The notes: generated from the sequence alone by a model not told the origin. A stretch of 64,000 nt of DNA from CAYVAP01 sp964521065 (GCA_964521065.1 CAZFPQ010000003.1:1-64000); one strand, 5' to 3'. Positions 1-9,170 are shown, numbered from the stretch's first letter. Numbers and translations are program-made.

Positions 1-20
1 CCCTCCCAATCCTTCCAAGT

Positions 21-2510
21 ATGATTCATACGCTACGCTACTTGCTTTTTATTCTCTCGGTAACTTGTTCATTCTCCATACTTTCCGCTCAAACCGATCC
101 CAACCATCCTAACATCCTACTCATCTTGGCGGATGATTTGGGAGTAGATGCTTCTCAGGGCTATCAGCAAAACCCTGAAATGCCAAATACCCCTCACTTG
201 GATAGTCTACGAGGGGCGGGACTTACTTTCCTAGAGGCTTGGGCTACTCCGGTTTGTGCGCCTACCCGCGCCACCATCATGAGCGGAAAGTTTGGGGTAA
301 AGACCGGGGTAACTGCCGTACCGGGCAATCTAGATACGGTGCATCGGTCTATTTTCAGGGAGCTGGAAATGAGAAGCCAAGGCCTCTATGCCAATGCGTA
401 TATCGGTAAGTGGCACCTGAGTAATCCCGTAGATCCCACTCAACCTCAAATGCATGGGGTGCAATATTTTGAAGGCTTGATGCGAGGGACCCCCGGGGAC
501 TATTATAATTGGGCCAGGGTGGTGAACGGGGTGGAAGATACCGTAACGGACTACGTCACCACCCACCTGACTGACCAAGCCATCCAGTGGACTCAGTCTC
601 AAAATCGGCCTTGGTTCCTCTACTTGGCTCACCCAGCCCCTCATACCCCTTTCCATACCCCCCCTACGGGAACCTATACCCGCCCCACTCCCACCACCAA
701 TAGAGACCGATACCTAGCAGCCATTGAAGCCATGGACCATGAAATCGGCAGACTCATCGATGGACTCCCACCATCAGTCAAAGCCAATACCGTGGTCATC
801 TATCTCAGTGATAATGGAACTCCCGGTGCGGTCATGCAGAATTTTCCAAATGGACACGGAAAAGGCAGCTTATACCAAGGCGGCATTCACGTGCCCATGA
901 TCCTTTCGGGTAAGGGGGTAAGTCGTGTCCAAGAGACGGAAAACGCCTTGGTCCATGCAACAGACCTTTACGCCAGCATTCTCGAGATTGCCGGCTATGA
1001 CCTGCCAGGTGGCATTCACAACAGCCTTAGTTTTGCACCTTTACTGAGCGATGCTTCCGCCCCCAGTCGCCCCTACAACTACAGCGAAGTAGAAGAAAAC
1101 ACCATGGGCTGGACCATTCGCAACGATCGCTATAAGTTGATCCGATTCAGCGATGGGCAAGAGGAGTTTTACGACTTGCTGACGGATCCACTTGAAGCTA
1201 ATGACCTGATGGGTTCGCTAGATGCCACCCAAATGATGGTCAAGGCTGAGCTGGAAGCGGAAGCCGACGACATCAGAAATGGCTGGTCTTGTCAAGATCT
1301 CATCCAGAATGGAACGGAACCAGCGATCGACAGCTGTGACCAGCTCACGTGCGACCACGACAATACCCTCAGCATGAGCAACATTGGCTGCTGTGACAGC
1401 CCACAGGTATCAAATTTTTATGGCGAACAGATTCAGGCTGACCTGAGGCAAATTCAGACCGTCAACTATCCCAGCCATCGATTCTGCTACAATCCCAACC
1501 GAATACCGAGTCCCATCAACTATCGCTTCGAAATAGATGCCACTCCCATTTTGGCAGCTCAATCCACCGCCGTCATCCGTGCGAATGGACGACCAGCGCG
1601 CTATTTTGGGGTAGCGCTCAACGGCGTGTTGCTAGCTCCAGCGCCGGCCACTCCGTTTATATTTGAAAACCCTCAAACTGGCGAGTTCAACTGGGATTGG
1701 GTATTTGAGCCGACCAATAACCAAGGGAGTGGCCGAGATTTGGTTGAGCTAGATTGCGCTTCGGGCCATACCGGTGGTCAGGGCTATCACTATCACGGAA
1801 ACCCATTTGAGTTTGTAGAGCAACTATCGCCGGGCATCAGTCAAGCCAATCAAGCACCAAATGAGCCTTTGCAGATTGGCTGGGCTTCGGACGGATTTCC
1901 GGTCTTGTATCGCTTTGGTCCAGACGGAGCGAGCGGCTTGAAACAGCTCCTGCCTAGCTACCGCCTAAAGCCAGGAGACCGCCCAGGGGATGGCGTTACC
2001 GCCCCCTGTGGTCCTTACAATGGGAAATACACCAACGACTACGAATACCAACCAGGCTTGGGGGATCTCGATGAATGCAACGGCATAGCCCGCCAAGTGA
2101 CCCTCACCACTCCTGCTGGCCAAACGGAAACCTTTGACTACTTTTACGTCGTCACAGATTCCTTTCCTCAAATCCCTCGATGCCTTTCAGGCACGCCCGA
2201 TTTGAGCTTTAACAACGACAATCGTGGTACTACCCAGATAAAAGACACAGGGTCTACCCCATGGTTCAGGGTAGGTCCCAATCCAGTTAGAGATCGCCTC
2301 TTCTTAATTCCGGAGAATAGTGGTTTAAGTACATACCAAGTTCGCTTGTTAGATGCACAGGGAAAACTTCTTGAACGACGAGAAATCGAGCCAGGACAGC
2401 CTGCTCTAGCCTCTTCATTCAACCTGCAAGACAGGCCCAATGGGGTCTATTTAATCCAAGTTTGGACCGAGAACCAACAACAGTCATTTAAGGTAATCAA
2501 ATCCAACTGA
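21..2510 (+). CDS. Secreted sulfatase fused to a YHYH domain, with T9SS sorting domain
   Basis: Predicted exported hydrolase of sulfate esters. A signal peptide (residues 1-23, ending SILSAQ) precedes a type I sulfatase domain (about 28-430). It has the metal-binding Asp pair D38-D39, the formylglycine motif C79-A-P-T-R83, and the GKWHLS, SDNGT and KGSLYQGG blocks. The cysteine-type nucleophile means it needs a formylglycine-generating enzyme. About residues 450-740 form a second, cysteine-containing region carrying GYHYHG (YHYH at 589-592), the signature of YHYH-domain proteins. The last 80 residues, starting VGPNPVRDRL, look like a type IX secretion C-terminal sorting domain, so the product is probably surface-attached or released. 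The sulfatase plus YHYH combination is unusual. The substrate cannot be read from sequence. The ATG at 21 is preceded by only 20 bases of window. The next gene follows 8 bases downstream. Confidence 0.9.
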   Translation: MIHTLRYLLFILSVTCSFSILSAQTDPNHPNILLILADDLGVDASQGYQQNPEMPNTPHLDSLRGAGLTFLEAWATPVCAPTRATIMSGKFGVKTGVTAVPGNLDTVHRSIFRELEMRSQGLYANAYIGKWHLSNPVDPTQPQMHGVQYFEGLMRGTPGDYYNWARVVNGVEDTVTDYVTTHLTDQAIQWTQSQNRPWFLYLAHPAPHTPFHTPPTGTYTRPTPTTNRDRYLAAIEAMDHEIGRLIDGLPPSVKANTVVIYLSDNGTPGAVMQNFPNGHGKGSLYQGGIHVPMILSGKGVSRVQETENALVHATDLYASILEIAGYDLPGGIHNSLSFAPLLSDASAPSRPYNYSEVEENTMGWTIRNDRYKLIRFSDGQEEFYDLLTDPLEANDLMGSLDATQMMVKAELEAEADDIRNGWSCQDLIQNGTEPAIDSCDQLTCDHDNTLSMSNIGCCDSPQVSNFYGEQIQADLRQIQTVNYPSHRFCYNPNRIPSPINYRFEIDATPILAAQSTAVIRANGRPARYFGVALNGVLLAPAPATPFIFENPQTGEFNWDWVFEPTNNQGSGRDLVELDCASGHTGGQGYHYHGNPFEFVEQLSPGISQANQAPNEPLQIGWASDGFPVLYRFGPDGASGLKQLLPSYRLKPGDRPGDGVTAPCGPYNGKYTNDYEYQPGLGDLDECNGIARQVTLTTPAGQTETFDYFYVVTDSFPQIPRCLSGTPDLSFNNDNRGTTQIKDTGSTPWFRVGPNPVRDRLFLIPENSGLSTYQVRLLDAQGKLLERREIEPGQPALASSFNLQDRPNGVYLIQVWTENQQQSFKVIKSN

Positions 2511-2518
2511 GTCTAGAG

Positions 2519-2971
2519 ATGTTCACCTTTCCCCTCCTGCTATACCTTTGCCTTTCTCCCATCTTAGAATTTCCTGCCCATGAGGTGCCCATGGCAACCT
2601 TCACCTATCAACTTGGTAAAGAAGAAGTACATCTGGACATGCATTTTGACAGGGAAGATCTGCTGAAGGTAGTAGGCTCAGAGAATCCCAAAGCCATTGA
2701 AACCTACATCCTAGCCCACAGTTCCTCCTCCATCAGTGGGGTCCCTCTTCACTGGCAATGGGTTTCGATCCAACACCGTGCCGACCACATCAACATTTTA
2801 GCCATTGCGGCTCAGCCCGTCGATCCAAACGGCAAAATAAGGATCAAGAATACCTGCCTCATTCGCGAGATCGGAGGACACAGCAACTTGATATTTGTGG
2901 AAACAGACAGCCAACGGCGTGGCTTTCGGCTAAATAAGAACCGAACCGAGGTAAGCTTAACCATGCAATGA
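2519..2971 (+). CDS. Small exported protein, DUF6702-like
   Basis: A 150-residue protein with a hydrophobic start (MFTFPLLLYLCLSPIL) that looks like a signal peptide, followed by a compact beta-rich domain. The C-terminal part (SNLIFVETDSQRRGFRLNKN) resembles the end of the Bacteroidota DUF6702 family, where a conserved small-residue/hydrophobic strand precedes a block of the type RRGFRLNK. That assignment is from memory of the family pattern and is moderate. It starts 8 bases after the sulfatase stop and is probably co-transcribed with it. It ends 15 bases before the convergent aminotransferase gene. No catalytic motif is visible. Confidence 0.7.
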   Translation: MFTFPLLLYLCLSPILEFPAHEVPMATFTYQLGKEEVHLDMHFDREDLLKVVGSENPKAIETYILAHSSSSISGVPLHWQWVSIQHRADHINILAIAAQPVDPNGKIRIKNTCLIREIGGHSNLIFVETDSQRRGFRLNKNRTEVSLTMQ

Positions 2972-2986
2972 ATACAAGCCTTTGAG

Positions 2987-4183
2987 CTATGTGCGCCCTG
3001 GATAAGCGGCCAAACCTGCTTTCAGGCACTCCATGGCTCGGGTCAGATCCGCCTCATTCAATACATATGCAATGCGCACCTCTTGCTGCCCCAAGCCTGG
3101 GGTCGCATAAAATCCCGCCCCAGGTGCTACCATCACGGTTTGTCCCTCATGATCAAATGACTCAAGCATCCATTGGCAGAATTTCTCGCTGTCATCTACC
3201 GGCAGTTGCACCATGGCATAAAAGGCGCCATTTACCTTGGGAACGACCACGCCATTCATGTCCTGCAACAATCTCACCAGCAGGTCCCTTCTTTTCCGGT
3301 ACTCTTGGTTGACCTCCTGGTAGAAAGAGGAAGGAAGCGCATAAACTGCCTCTGCCCCAAGTTGCCCCAAAGTAGGAGGTGACAAGCGTGCCTGAGCCAG
3401 TTTCATGACCCCAGTCATGACTGCTTCATTGCGAGAGACCACACAACCAATGCGGGCTCCACAGGCCGAAAATCGCTTGGATATGGAATCGGTTACGATG
3501 ACATGTTGCTCTATCCCCGCTAGTCCCAACACCGACTGATGCCTGAGGTCATCGTATACAAACTCCCGATAGACTTCGTCGGCGATCAAAAAGAGGTCAT
3601 GCTTGAGGACGATTTCTTTGAGTTGAGCCAGCTCTTCGGGGCTGTAAAGAATGCCAGTAGGATTACCCGGGTTGCAAATCAAGATTGCCTTGGTGGCAGG
3701 GGTAATTAGCTCCTCAAAAGCCTCGATCGATGGCAGGGAAAAATCTTCTTCTATGCGGGTGGTAATAGGCCTAACTTTGACATTAGAAGCAATGGAAAAG
3801 CTGTTGTAATTGGCGTAGAAAGGTTCAGGCACAATCACCTCATCCTCAGGATTCAAGCAAGCTGCAAACACAAAATTCAGCGCCTCAGATGCTCCCGTAG
3901 TCACGATTACCTGCTCGGCGTGGATATCTTGGCCCACCGACTGGTAATAGGTCGCGATGGCCTCGCGCAGAGGCGAGATTCCAGCGGAGTGGCTATATGC
4001 CAAAACTTTGATCTCAGCCCGGTCTATGGCTTCCCAATACAAGGCAGGGGTCTGTATATCTGGTTGGCCTATGTTGAGGTGAAAAACATGGGTTCCTCGC
4101 GCCTTGGCGGCTTCTGCATAGGGAACCAGTTTGCGTATGGGGGAGGCAGGCATGACCTGCGCACGATCCGAAATTTGGGGCAT
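2987..4183 (-). CDS. Pyridoxal-phosphate aminotransferase, class I (AspC-like)
   Basis: Fold-type I aminotransferase of 398 residues, the usual family length. The PLP-binding motifs are in order: TTGASEALN (95-103) for the phosphate cup, NPGNPTG (171-177), ADEVY (201-205) with the Asp that pairs with the pyridine nitrogen, SISKRFSACGARIG with the Schiff-base lysine K236, and the phosphate-binding arginine R244. Closest by feel to aspartate/alanine-type transaminases of the AspC/AvtA kind; substrate specificity is not readable. It is the last gene of a minus-strand run that also holds the START-like protein, the sulfotransferase and the phosphatidyltransferase-sulfatase fusion (78-base gap upstream). 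It may therefore serve an amino-containing lipid head group rather than general metabolism, but that is inference. Confidence 0.92.
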   Translation of the reverse strand: MPQISDRAQVMPASPIRKLVPYAEAAKARGTHVFHLNIGQPDIQTPALYWEAIDRAEIKVLAYSHSAGISPLREAIATYYQSVGQDIHAEQVIVTTGASEALNFVFAACLNPEDEVIVPEPFYANYNSFSIASNVKVRPITTRIEEDFSLPSIEAFEELITPATKAILICNPGNPTGILYSPEELAQLKEIVLKHDLFLIADEVYREFVYDDLRHQSVLGLAGIEQHVIVTDSISKRFSACGARIGCVVSRNEAVMTGVMKLAQARLSPPTLGQLGAEAVYALPSSFYQEVNQEYRKRRDLLVRLLQDMNGVVVPKVNGAFYAMVQLPVDDSEKFCQWMLESFDHEGQTVMVAPGAGFYATPGLGQQEVRIAYVLNEADLTRAMECLKAGLAAYPGRT

Positions 4184-4260
4184 GGGTCTTTCGTTGAATA
4201 ATTACTCGCGCAAAACTACAGCTTGGACCACAAAGGTCATAGAACACCATACAGCTTAGA

Positions 4261-4707
4261 TCAAGCCTTACCAAATATGCGCTGATATATGGGTTTCCGG
4301 TAAGCAAACTGGGCATATAGAACAGGGTACAGCAGATAGTCCATCAGGCGATTGGGGCCTCGGAAGCGAATGTCATCCACGATAACCGAACGCCCAGGCC
4401 CTGCATTTTCTACCAAGTGATGATGTTCCCAAGCTCCTAAGAAAAAAGGGAGTTCCACCCCCCGATCTACAAACCAAGCTTTCTCGTCATTTTCCCCATC
4501 TTCCACAATCTCACTCACCCAGTCTTGACTGATAAAGCCCAGCAGTTTAAGGCGAATATGAACCACATCCCCACTTTTTGACCCCTCAAACCTTAACAGC
4601 TGTACCCCGGCGCCGGGAGGGCTCAGTGCTTCAAATAACTGCTGGTTAAACCCCTTCATTACGGCTCGAAAATCTCCTTTAACAGGAGTTCTTATTTCTA
4701 TATGCAT
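4261..4707 (-). CDS. SRPBCC/START-like ligand-binding protein
   Basis: A 148-residue protein starting MHIEIRTPVKG, with no signal peptide. The pattern of alternating strands and the conserved-looking blocks LLRFEGSKSGDVVHI, WFVDRGVELPFFLGAWEHHH and VIVDDIRF match a Bacteroidota branch of the SRPBCC (START-like) fold that binds hydrophobic ligands or acts on polyketide/lipid-like molecules. The start at 4707 is preferred over the in-frame ATG at 4746 because the extra 13 residues do not resemble family members. It sits between the sulfotransferase (74 bases upstream) and the aminotransferase (77 bases downstream) on the same strand, so a lipid-linked role is plausible. No partner or ligand can be named. 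Confidence 0.72.
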   Translation of the reverse strand: MHIEIRTPVKGDFRAVMKGFNQQLFEALSPPGAGVQLLRFEGSKSGDVVHIRLKLLGFISQDWVSEIVEDGENDEKAWFVDRGVELPFFLGAWEHHHLVENAGPGRSVIVDDIRFRGPNRLMDYLLYPVLYAQFAYRKPIYQRIFGKA

Positions 4708-4781
4708 CATAAAAATCTGGGCAATAGGATTCCTTGGAGAGAGCATAACTCATCAAAGTCAGGCTTGTTCAAGTCGTGAAC

Positions 4782-5624
4782 CTACCAAGGCAGATCTCGC
4801 CCCATCCAATCTGCAAGTTTTTGATTGTGAGGAGCGTAAAAATCCTTTAACCAAATTTCTATTTCTGGGGGTATCGAACTGGGAGGAGCCACATTGTAAC
4901 GAGAGAGAGTTGGCAAAGCAGGAAAAGGAGACAGATCTAAGAACCTGGCCACTTTTTGTAAGGCTAGCCGACAACTAGCCTCCTCGTCTAACTCATCACT
5001 CAGCAAAATGAGCATCTTATCCCGTCCAAAGCAATTCTCCCACCTTTGCAAGGACTGCCAATACAGCCCTGGCCCTAAGAATTCCGTCTTTACTCCCTGC
5101 TCAAACAGCGAGACTTCTCGCCGAAGATCTTCTCCGAAACCACGTAACGCTACAGGTAAGGCCCTGCCTTCATCTGCAAAACGCTGGTACATCCGATAAT
5201 GGGAATGGGCTCGTGCAACTGGTTCTCGCAAAACTATTAGCAGCTTTACTTCTGGCAATAAAGCCTTGACACGCTGAGGAGGAACCTGGTAGAAGGTATT
5301 GGCACTGGCCTCCCCCGTGATTACAGGATGCCCCTGATTGCCTGGCTTAAAGTGAATTTTTTCCTCAAATAATTGCCCTGCAGCATCTAGCTCCGGCCAA
5401 TGCAAGGTTTGTCCCTTCGCCTCCGTAGTCGGAAAATTTGATACATAGCTTGCCCAATTAGCTTGAAGATAAGTCAAGTCGCCTTGAGCAAAAAAATTGG
5501 GCTCCTTTAAGCGCCCTGGTAGGACTTGAGGATGCTCGATCAAGTAGCGAAATAGCGAAGAAGTACCACATTTTCTTTCGCCAATGATGAAAAAAGAGGG
5601 CAGCAAATGGGTAGATTGATCCAT
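4782..5624 (-). CDS. PAPS-dependent sulfotransferase
   Basis: Sulfotransferase-fold enzyme of 280 residues that should transfer sulfate from 3'-phosphoadenosine-5'-phosphosulfate to an acceptor hydroxyl or amine. The 5'-phosphosulfate loop is GERKCGTSSL (15-24), a P-loop variant. The 3'-phosphate-binding segment is VLREPVARAHSHY (131-143), with R133 and S141 in the expected places. KEPNFF (40-45) is typical of heparan-sulfate-type bacterial homologues. No signal peptide, so it is cytosolic, where PAPS is made. It begins 11 bases after the stop of the phosphatidyltransferase-sulfatase fusion, which strongly suggests one operon and a shared substrate, perhaps a lipid or envelope glycan. The acceptor is unknown. 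Confidence 0.9.
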   Translation of the reverse strand: MDQSTHLLPSFFIIGERKCGTSSLFRYLIEHPQVLPGRLKEPNFFAQGDLTYLQANWASYVSNFPTTEAKGQTLHWPELDAAGQLFEEKIHFKPGNQGHPVITGEASANTFYQVPPQRVKALLPEVKLLIVLREPVARAHSHYRMYQRFADEGRALPVALRGFGEDLRREVSLFEQGVKTEFLGPGLYWQSLQRWENCFGRDKMLILLSDELDEEASCRLALQKVARFLDLSPFPALPTLSRYNVAPPSSIPPEIEIWLKDFYAPHNQKLADWMGRDLPW

Positions 5625-5635
5625 AGAATTATAAC

Positions 5636-8170
5636 CTAAACACCATCAGGATACCAAGTCCAATCAACATCCCCTGCTTCTGGACCATATCTTTTGAGAA
5701 AGCCCTGCAAGAATAGAGAATAGATGCCGGCATGATGCAAGCCAGGAGTGTCGTTCAGCTCAACCTGTAAACCGGACCGTAAACCTTCTGATTGGAAGTG
5801 CGACAACAACAAAGAATCTTGACTCAGGATGTGGATAGGAGTTTGGCGGGTGTAAATGTCATAGTCAGTGATCACGCCAGGCTGATGGTCCCCCAACAGA
5901 ATGACTACACTTTGGCTATCAATGCGGTTAAGCACAAAATCCAGCAGCATGTCCCACTCATAATCGATGGATTCCAAATAGCGGTCGGTGTCTTCTCCGG
6001 GAGTGAGTTCATGCCAATCTTTGACGATGGCAGCATCTTTAGGCGCCCTCGGGTCGGGGTTAGAAGCGATCTGATCCAATTCTCGCCATTCTTCCTTGAC
6101 CGGCGGGGTCAAGAACCAAGGATGATGGGAATTCATGGTGATGGTAAACAAGAAGGTAGGCGAATCAAGCGGAGCCAATTCAGCTTGAAAGTAGTTCAAG
6201 GCGTATTGGTCTGGGACTCCCCCAAAATAATCATAGGCAAAGCCTTGGTAAGGAAAGTCTCGATGTTTGATCCAGCGCTGAAAACCAAATAGGCGATTGA
6301 CCTCTGCATAACCTTTGGTACGAGCCACCGATAAATCCACGTCTTGCATGGTTTTCATGCGCACCGTTTGATAACCTGCCTGATTGAAAAAACTCACCAT
6401 GCTAGGAAAACTTACCTGGGATTCAACGATGGAGCGAAACTGAGGCTGAGAAGCAATGGTCACCCCGAGCATGGCGGAGGAGAAGGCCATCCAAGATCCT
6501 CCGCCAGCTACTGGTGAACGACTCAGGCCAGAAGCAGCCTTCCAACCCATTCGTCCTAGCTTTGCTTCGGCATCTTTTAATAAGTCATAGGTATGGGATT
6601 TGAAGCGAGGATCAGCCAATAGCAATTGGCCATAGGATTCGATGCAGATCAGGTACACATCCGGTCGCTCCGCAATGGGGTGGTTGAAATAGTCATAATA
6701 GACTCCCAAACGTCGATGCAAAGGCTCTTCTGGCTGGGCTTTGGTTTGCAAGCTCCGCAGAAAGTCCGGTAACATGGGACGAAAGGTCAAGTAATGATCT
6801 TTGAAGCTGGGCCATTGACGCCAATAAAAGAAGGTTGACCCTAAGCTAAAACAGGCAACCAAGGTCAACAACCCGATTCCAAAGCGGCTCCACGCAGGAG
6901 GCCGTACCGACAATCCCCGTTTTAAGCCTTGGATCAAGAGGTAGCATACTCCCCCAATGATCCCTAAACCCAGCAATAGCCCCAACACCAGCATCCAAGG
7001 AGATTGAAGGATTTGCCCCAGAAAGATTGGCAGCACCTCCCAAGCCCACTGCAAATCTGGCCATAGTTCAGGATGGCGGCCATAGACACTGGTATAGAAG
7101 GCATAGTAAAATGAAAACAGCAGCAAGAGTACCATGAGACCGCCTCCAATCCACAAAGTCCAGCGAAAGGCCGTAGGCCGTTTTCGGAGGAGGATCAGCA
7201 GACTTACCCAAATCATCAACTCCACGCTGATTCGTCCTACATCATTTTGATTGCGAATCCACCAACTGGGCGGTTGAGAAGCATCCTTGGGGTTCAGCTC
7301 AGCAGGGGGAACAATAGACAGCGATTCCCCTTCCCAAACTAAGCTAGAACCGGGAGGCTCATCATAGAGTTGCCGGAAAGCGAGGTATTGAGGCAGCTGT
7401 AAGCCCAAATTGAGGGCAATCATTACCAACCATAAAGTCAGAGTCCGACCTGAAGGGCTCGGCCACCATTCTTTCAAGGCAATCGGTTTTTTTTCGGGGT
7501 TCCAATAAAAGTACAAAGAGCGGCCAAAAGAGAAGCTGATACCTAAGGTCGCCAAAAACATCAAGGCCCCGCGCCAAGGCGGAGGAAGGATAAATGCCGC
7601 CACTAGAGAAGCCATCAGGCCACCGGCCAAGTAGCGCCCCAGCTGAGAACGCGGTTCTGGGGAAGATTGCGCGGAGCGGGGAAAGACCTTTCTCAAAATC
7701 AAATACAGATAGCGCCAAAGTCCTGCAACCCAAACCCAAGCTCCCAATCTTCCCCTTTCCCAAAGCAGAAAGGCCGCTACCAGCACATAGAGGGCGTCGA
7801 CCTCTTTGTCAAAAATGGCTCCGAGCTCGGAGCTTGTATGGGTCTTACGTGCAATCCATCCATCCAATCCGTCCAATACCAACAGCATCAATACCCAAAA
7901 ACAAAGAGGATCAGGATAGACCCAAGGGTGGAGAAAGGCCATGACAACTAAGCCCAATAAGCGTAGCCACGTTATCGCATTGGCAGGCCCCCCTCCCCAG
8001 CCTAACGGGCGCCATTGGTCTCGAAACAGCCACCAAAAAACCACAAATGCCCCTAAACCAGCCGAAGCGAGCCAACGCACATCACGCAACCAAGCTGCGG
8101 GGAGAAAAAAAAGAAGCATAACAATGGCGTAAAAAAGGGACCATTGTGCCAAACGTTTACTAGCGGTCAT
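5636..8170 (-). CDS. CDP-alcohol phosphatidyltransferase fused to an LtaS/sulfatase-like ectodomain
   Basis: An 844-residue membrane protein combining two enzymes of lipid head-group chemistry. Residues about 60-230 are a CDP-alcohol phosphatidyltransferase: PANAIT at 62-67 and the full catalytic motif D100-GL-D103-G-WI-AR-x8-G117-x3-D121-x3-D125. Further membrane segments follow to about residue 450. Residues about 500-844 form an alkaline-phosphatase-fold ectodomain of the lipoteichoic-acid-synthase/phosphoethanolamine-transferase type: E511 (IESYG), Ser559 (GGGSW) at the nucleophile position, NSHHP (680-684) and D761-H762 in LLGDHQPG. There is no Cys-x-Pro-x-Arg formylglycine motif, so a phospho-group transferase or hydrolase is more likely than a sulfatase. 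One polypeptide could thus make a phospholipid and then transfer its phospho-head group outside the membrane. The sulfotransferase gene follows by 11 bases. The fusion is uncommon as far as I know. Confidence 0.88.
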   Translation of the reverse strand: MTASKRLAQWSLFYAIVMLLFFLPAAWLRDVRWLASAGLGAFVVFWWLFRDQWRPLGWGGGPANAITWLRLLGLVVMAFLHPWVYPDPLCFWVLMLLVLDGLDGWIARKTHTSSELGAIFDKEVDALYVLVAAFLLWERGRLGAWVWVAGLWRYLYLILRKVFPRSAQSSPEPRSQLGRYLAGGLMASLVAAFILPPPWRGALMFLATLGISFSFGRSLYFYWNPEKKPIALKEWWPSPSGRTLTLWLVMIALNLGLQLPQYLAFRQLYDEPPGSSLVWEGESLSIVPPAELNPKDASQPPSWWIRNQNDVGRISVELMIWVSLLILLRKRPTAFRWTLWIGGGLMVLLLLFSFYYAFYTSVYGRHPELWPDLQWAWEVLPIFLGQILQSPWMLVLGLLLGLGIIGGVCYLLIQGLKRGLSVRPPAWSRFGIGLLTLVACFSLGSTFFYWRQWPSFKDHYLTFRPMLPDFLRSLQTKAQPEEPLHRRLGVYYDYFNHPIAERPDVYLICIESYGQLLLADPRFKSHTYDLLKDAEAKLGRMGWKAASGLSRSPVAGGGSWMAFSSAMLGVTIASQPQFRSIVESQVSFPSMVSFFNQAGYQTVRMKTMQDVDLSVARTKGYAEVNRLFGFQRWIKHRDFPYQGFAYDYFGGVPDQYALNYFQAELAPLDSPTFLFTITMNSHHPWFLTPPVKEEWRELDQIASNPDPRAPKDAAIVKDWHELTPGEDTDRYLESIDYEWDMLLDFVLNRIDSQSVVILLGDHQPGVITDYDIYTRQTPIHILSQDSLLLSHFQSEGLRSGLQVELNDTPGLHHAGIYSLFLQGFLKRYGPEAGDVDWTWYPDGV

Positions 8171-8411
8171 GCAGGAAAGTTAGTGTTTTTTGCCAATGGA
8201 GGCTGAAATTAGTAGACACTGAGATAGAGAGACACAAGACTTTAAGCCAAATAGACAAACAAAATTTGAGTTTAGGCTAAGGGCTATGGCCATCAAAGCC
8301 AATCCGTTCCGCCCCACACTGGCTAGTCCTAGCCTCGACCTCTGATTTCCACGCGATTCCTTATTGCGATCGCTCGGGAAATTGCCTAGATTCTGCTTAT
8401 ACCCCGATCAC

Positions 8412-8816
8412 ATGAGACCAGAAATCCTAATCAAGCAATGCAACTACATCAATAGCTTGGGCGACTCCATTTTACAAACTCCAAATCGGGAATTTTGGGG
8501 TTGGAATCGGGATCAATTGAGCGCCAGACTTAGGGAGTACCTCCGATTGCGGAAAGAAATAATCGACGAACTGAGTTGCTCTAAACTACCAGCCCTTTCG
8601 AAAGCAGTGAACCAGCTAAGTCCCATAGAGCTGCCGAGTTCCGTGGGGCGTGAAGGGCAAGCCCGTATGTTTTTAACCCTCGTTAGCGGGGCTGTATTGG
8701 GGGTTGGCTTGCAATCGTTGATCTACAAAAATGAAATCCAATTTTTGCAACAACTCAAGAATGATATCGAACAGACTCGGGTAGTTTTTGGCCAAATGAT
8801 GCTCTCCATAGATTGA
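8412..8816 (+). CDS. Hypothetical protein
   Basis: A 134-residue product starting MRPEILIKQC; the longer ORF from 8364 adds an unlikely 16-residue leader. It is mixed alpha-helical, with a short hydrophobic stretch (MFLTLVSGAVLGVGLQSLIY) followed by a charged C-terminal helix. That suggests one membrane or buried helix with a coiled-coil-like tail. I recognise no family. It is isolated: 240 bases after the divergent phosphatidyltransferase fusion and just before the scaffold gap. It may be a lineage-specific gene. Its coding status rests on the open frame and ordinary composition only. Confidence 0.5.
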   Translation: MRPEILIKQCNYINSLGDSILQTPNREFWGWNRDQLSARLREYLRLRKEIIDELSCSKLPALSKAVNQLSPIELPSSVGREGQARMFLTLVSGAVLGVGLQSLIYKNEIQFLQQLKNDIEQTRVVFGQMMLSID

Positions 8817-8928
8817 AAATTTCCTCAACTGACCTCACTTAAGACCCAAGCATAAAAAATGGTAAAGAAGTTGCCTAAATTCCCGTATAAGTTGTTGAAT
8901 AGAAGAAACCCGTTTTTAGAGCATGGCG

Positions 8929-9028
8929 NNNNNNNNNNNNNNNNNNNNNNNNNNNNNNNNNNNNNNNNNNNNNNNNNNNNNNNNNNNNNNNNNNNNNNNN
9001 NNNNNNNNNNNNNNNNNNNNNNNNNNNN
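8929..9028. other. Assembly gap of 100 Ns
   Basis: Exactly 100 Ns, the conventional size for a gap of unknown length. The gap borders directly on a tandem repeat, so the assembly probably broke in the array and its true length is unknown. Confidence 0.98.
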
Positions 9029-9084
9029 AGTTAAGTAGTTAAGTAGTTAAGCAGTTAAGCAGTTAAGCAGTTAAGCAGTTAAGC
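9029..9084. repeat. 8-bp tandem repeat, 7 visible units
   Basis: Seven consecutive 8-mers: two AGTTAAGT followed by five AGTTAAGC. The first unit abuts the gap, so more units may be hidden there. A second, weaker array of the 17-mer TTAACTCTTTCACTTAC follows at 9123-9170. Its TTAACT words are roughly the reverse complement of the AGTTAA words, so the two could pair in a hairpin. Confidence 0.95.
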
Positions 9085-9122
9085 AAAAAGGAGATCAAAA
9101 AGACCTTCACTTCTTAACTTAT

Positions 9123-9170
9123 TTAACTCTTTCACTTACTTAACTCTTTCACTTACCTAACTCTTTCACT
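9123..9170. repeat. 17-bp tandem repeat, nearly three units
   Basis: Two perfect 17-mers TTAACTCTTTCACTTAC (9123-9139 and 9140-9156) and a partial third with one change (9157-9170). Intergenic, about 80 bases before the NYN gene. The same words (CACTCCTTAACTTT) reappear at 38722-38753 and, in reverse orientation, around 28987-29011. Confidence 0.9.

Noticed and set aside
9029..9170. CRISPR-like array next to the gap
   Set aside because: Units are 8 and 17 bp and directly adjacent with no spacers, so this is a simple tandem repeat.
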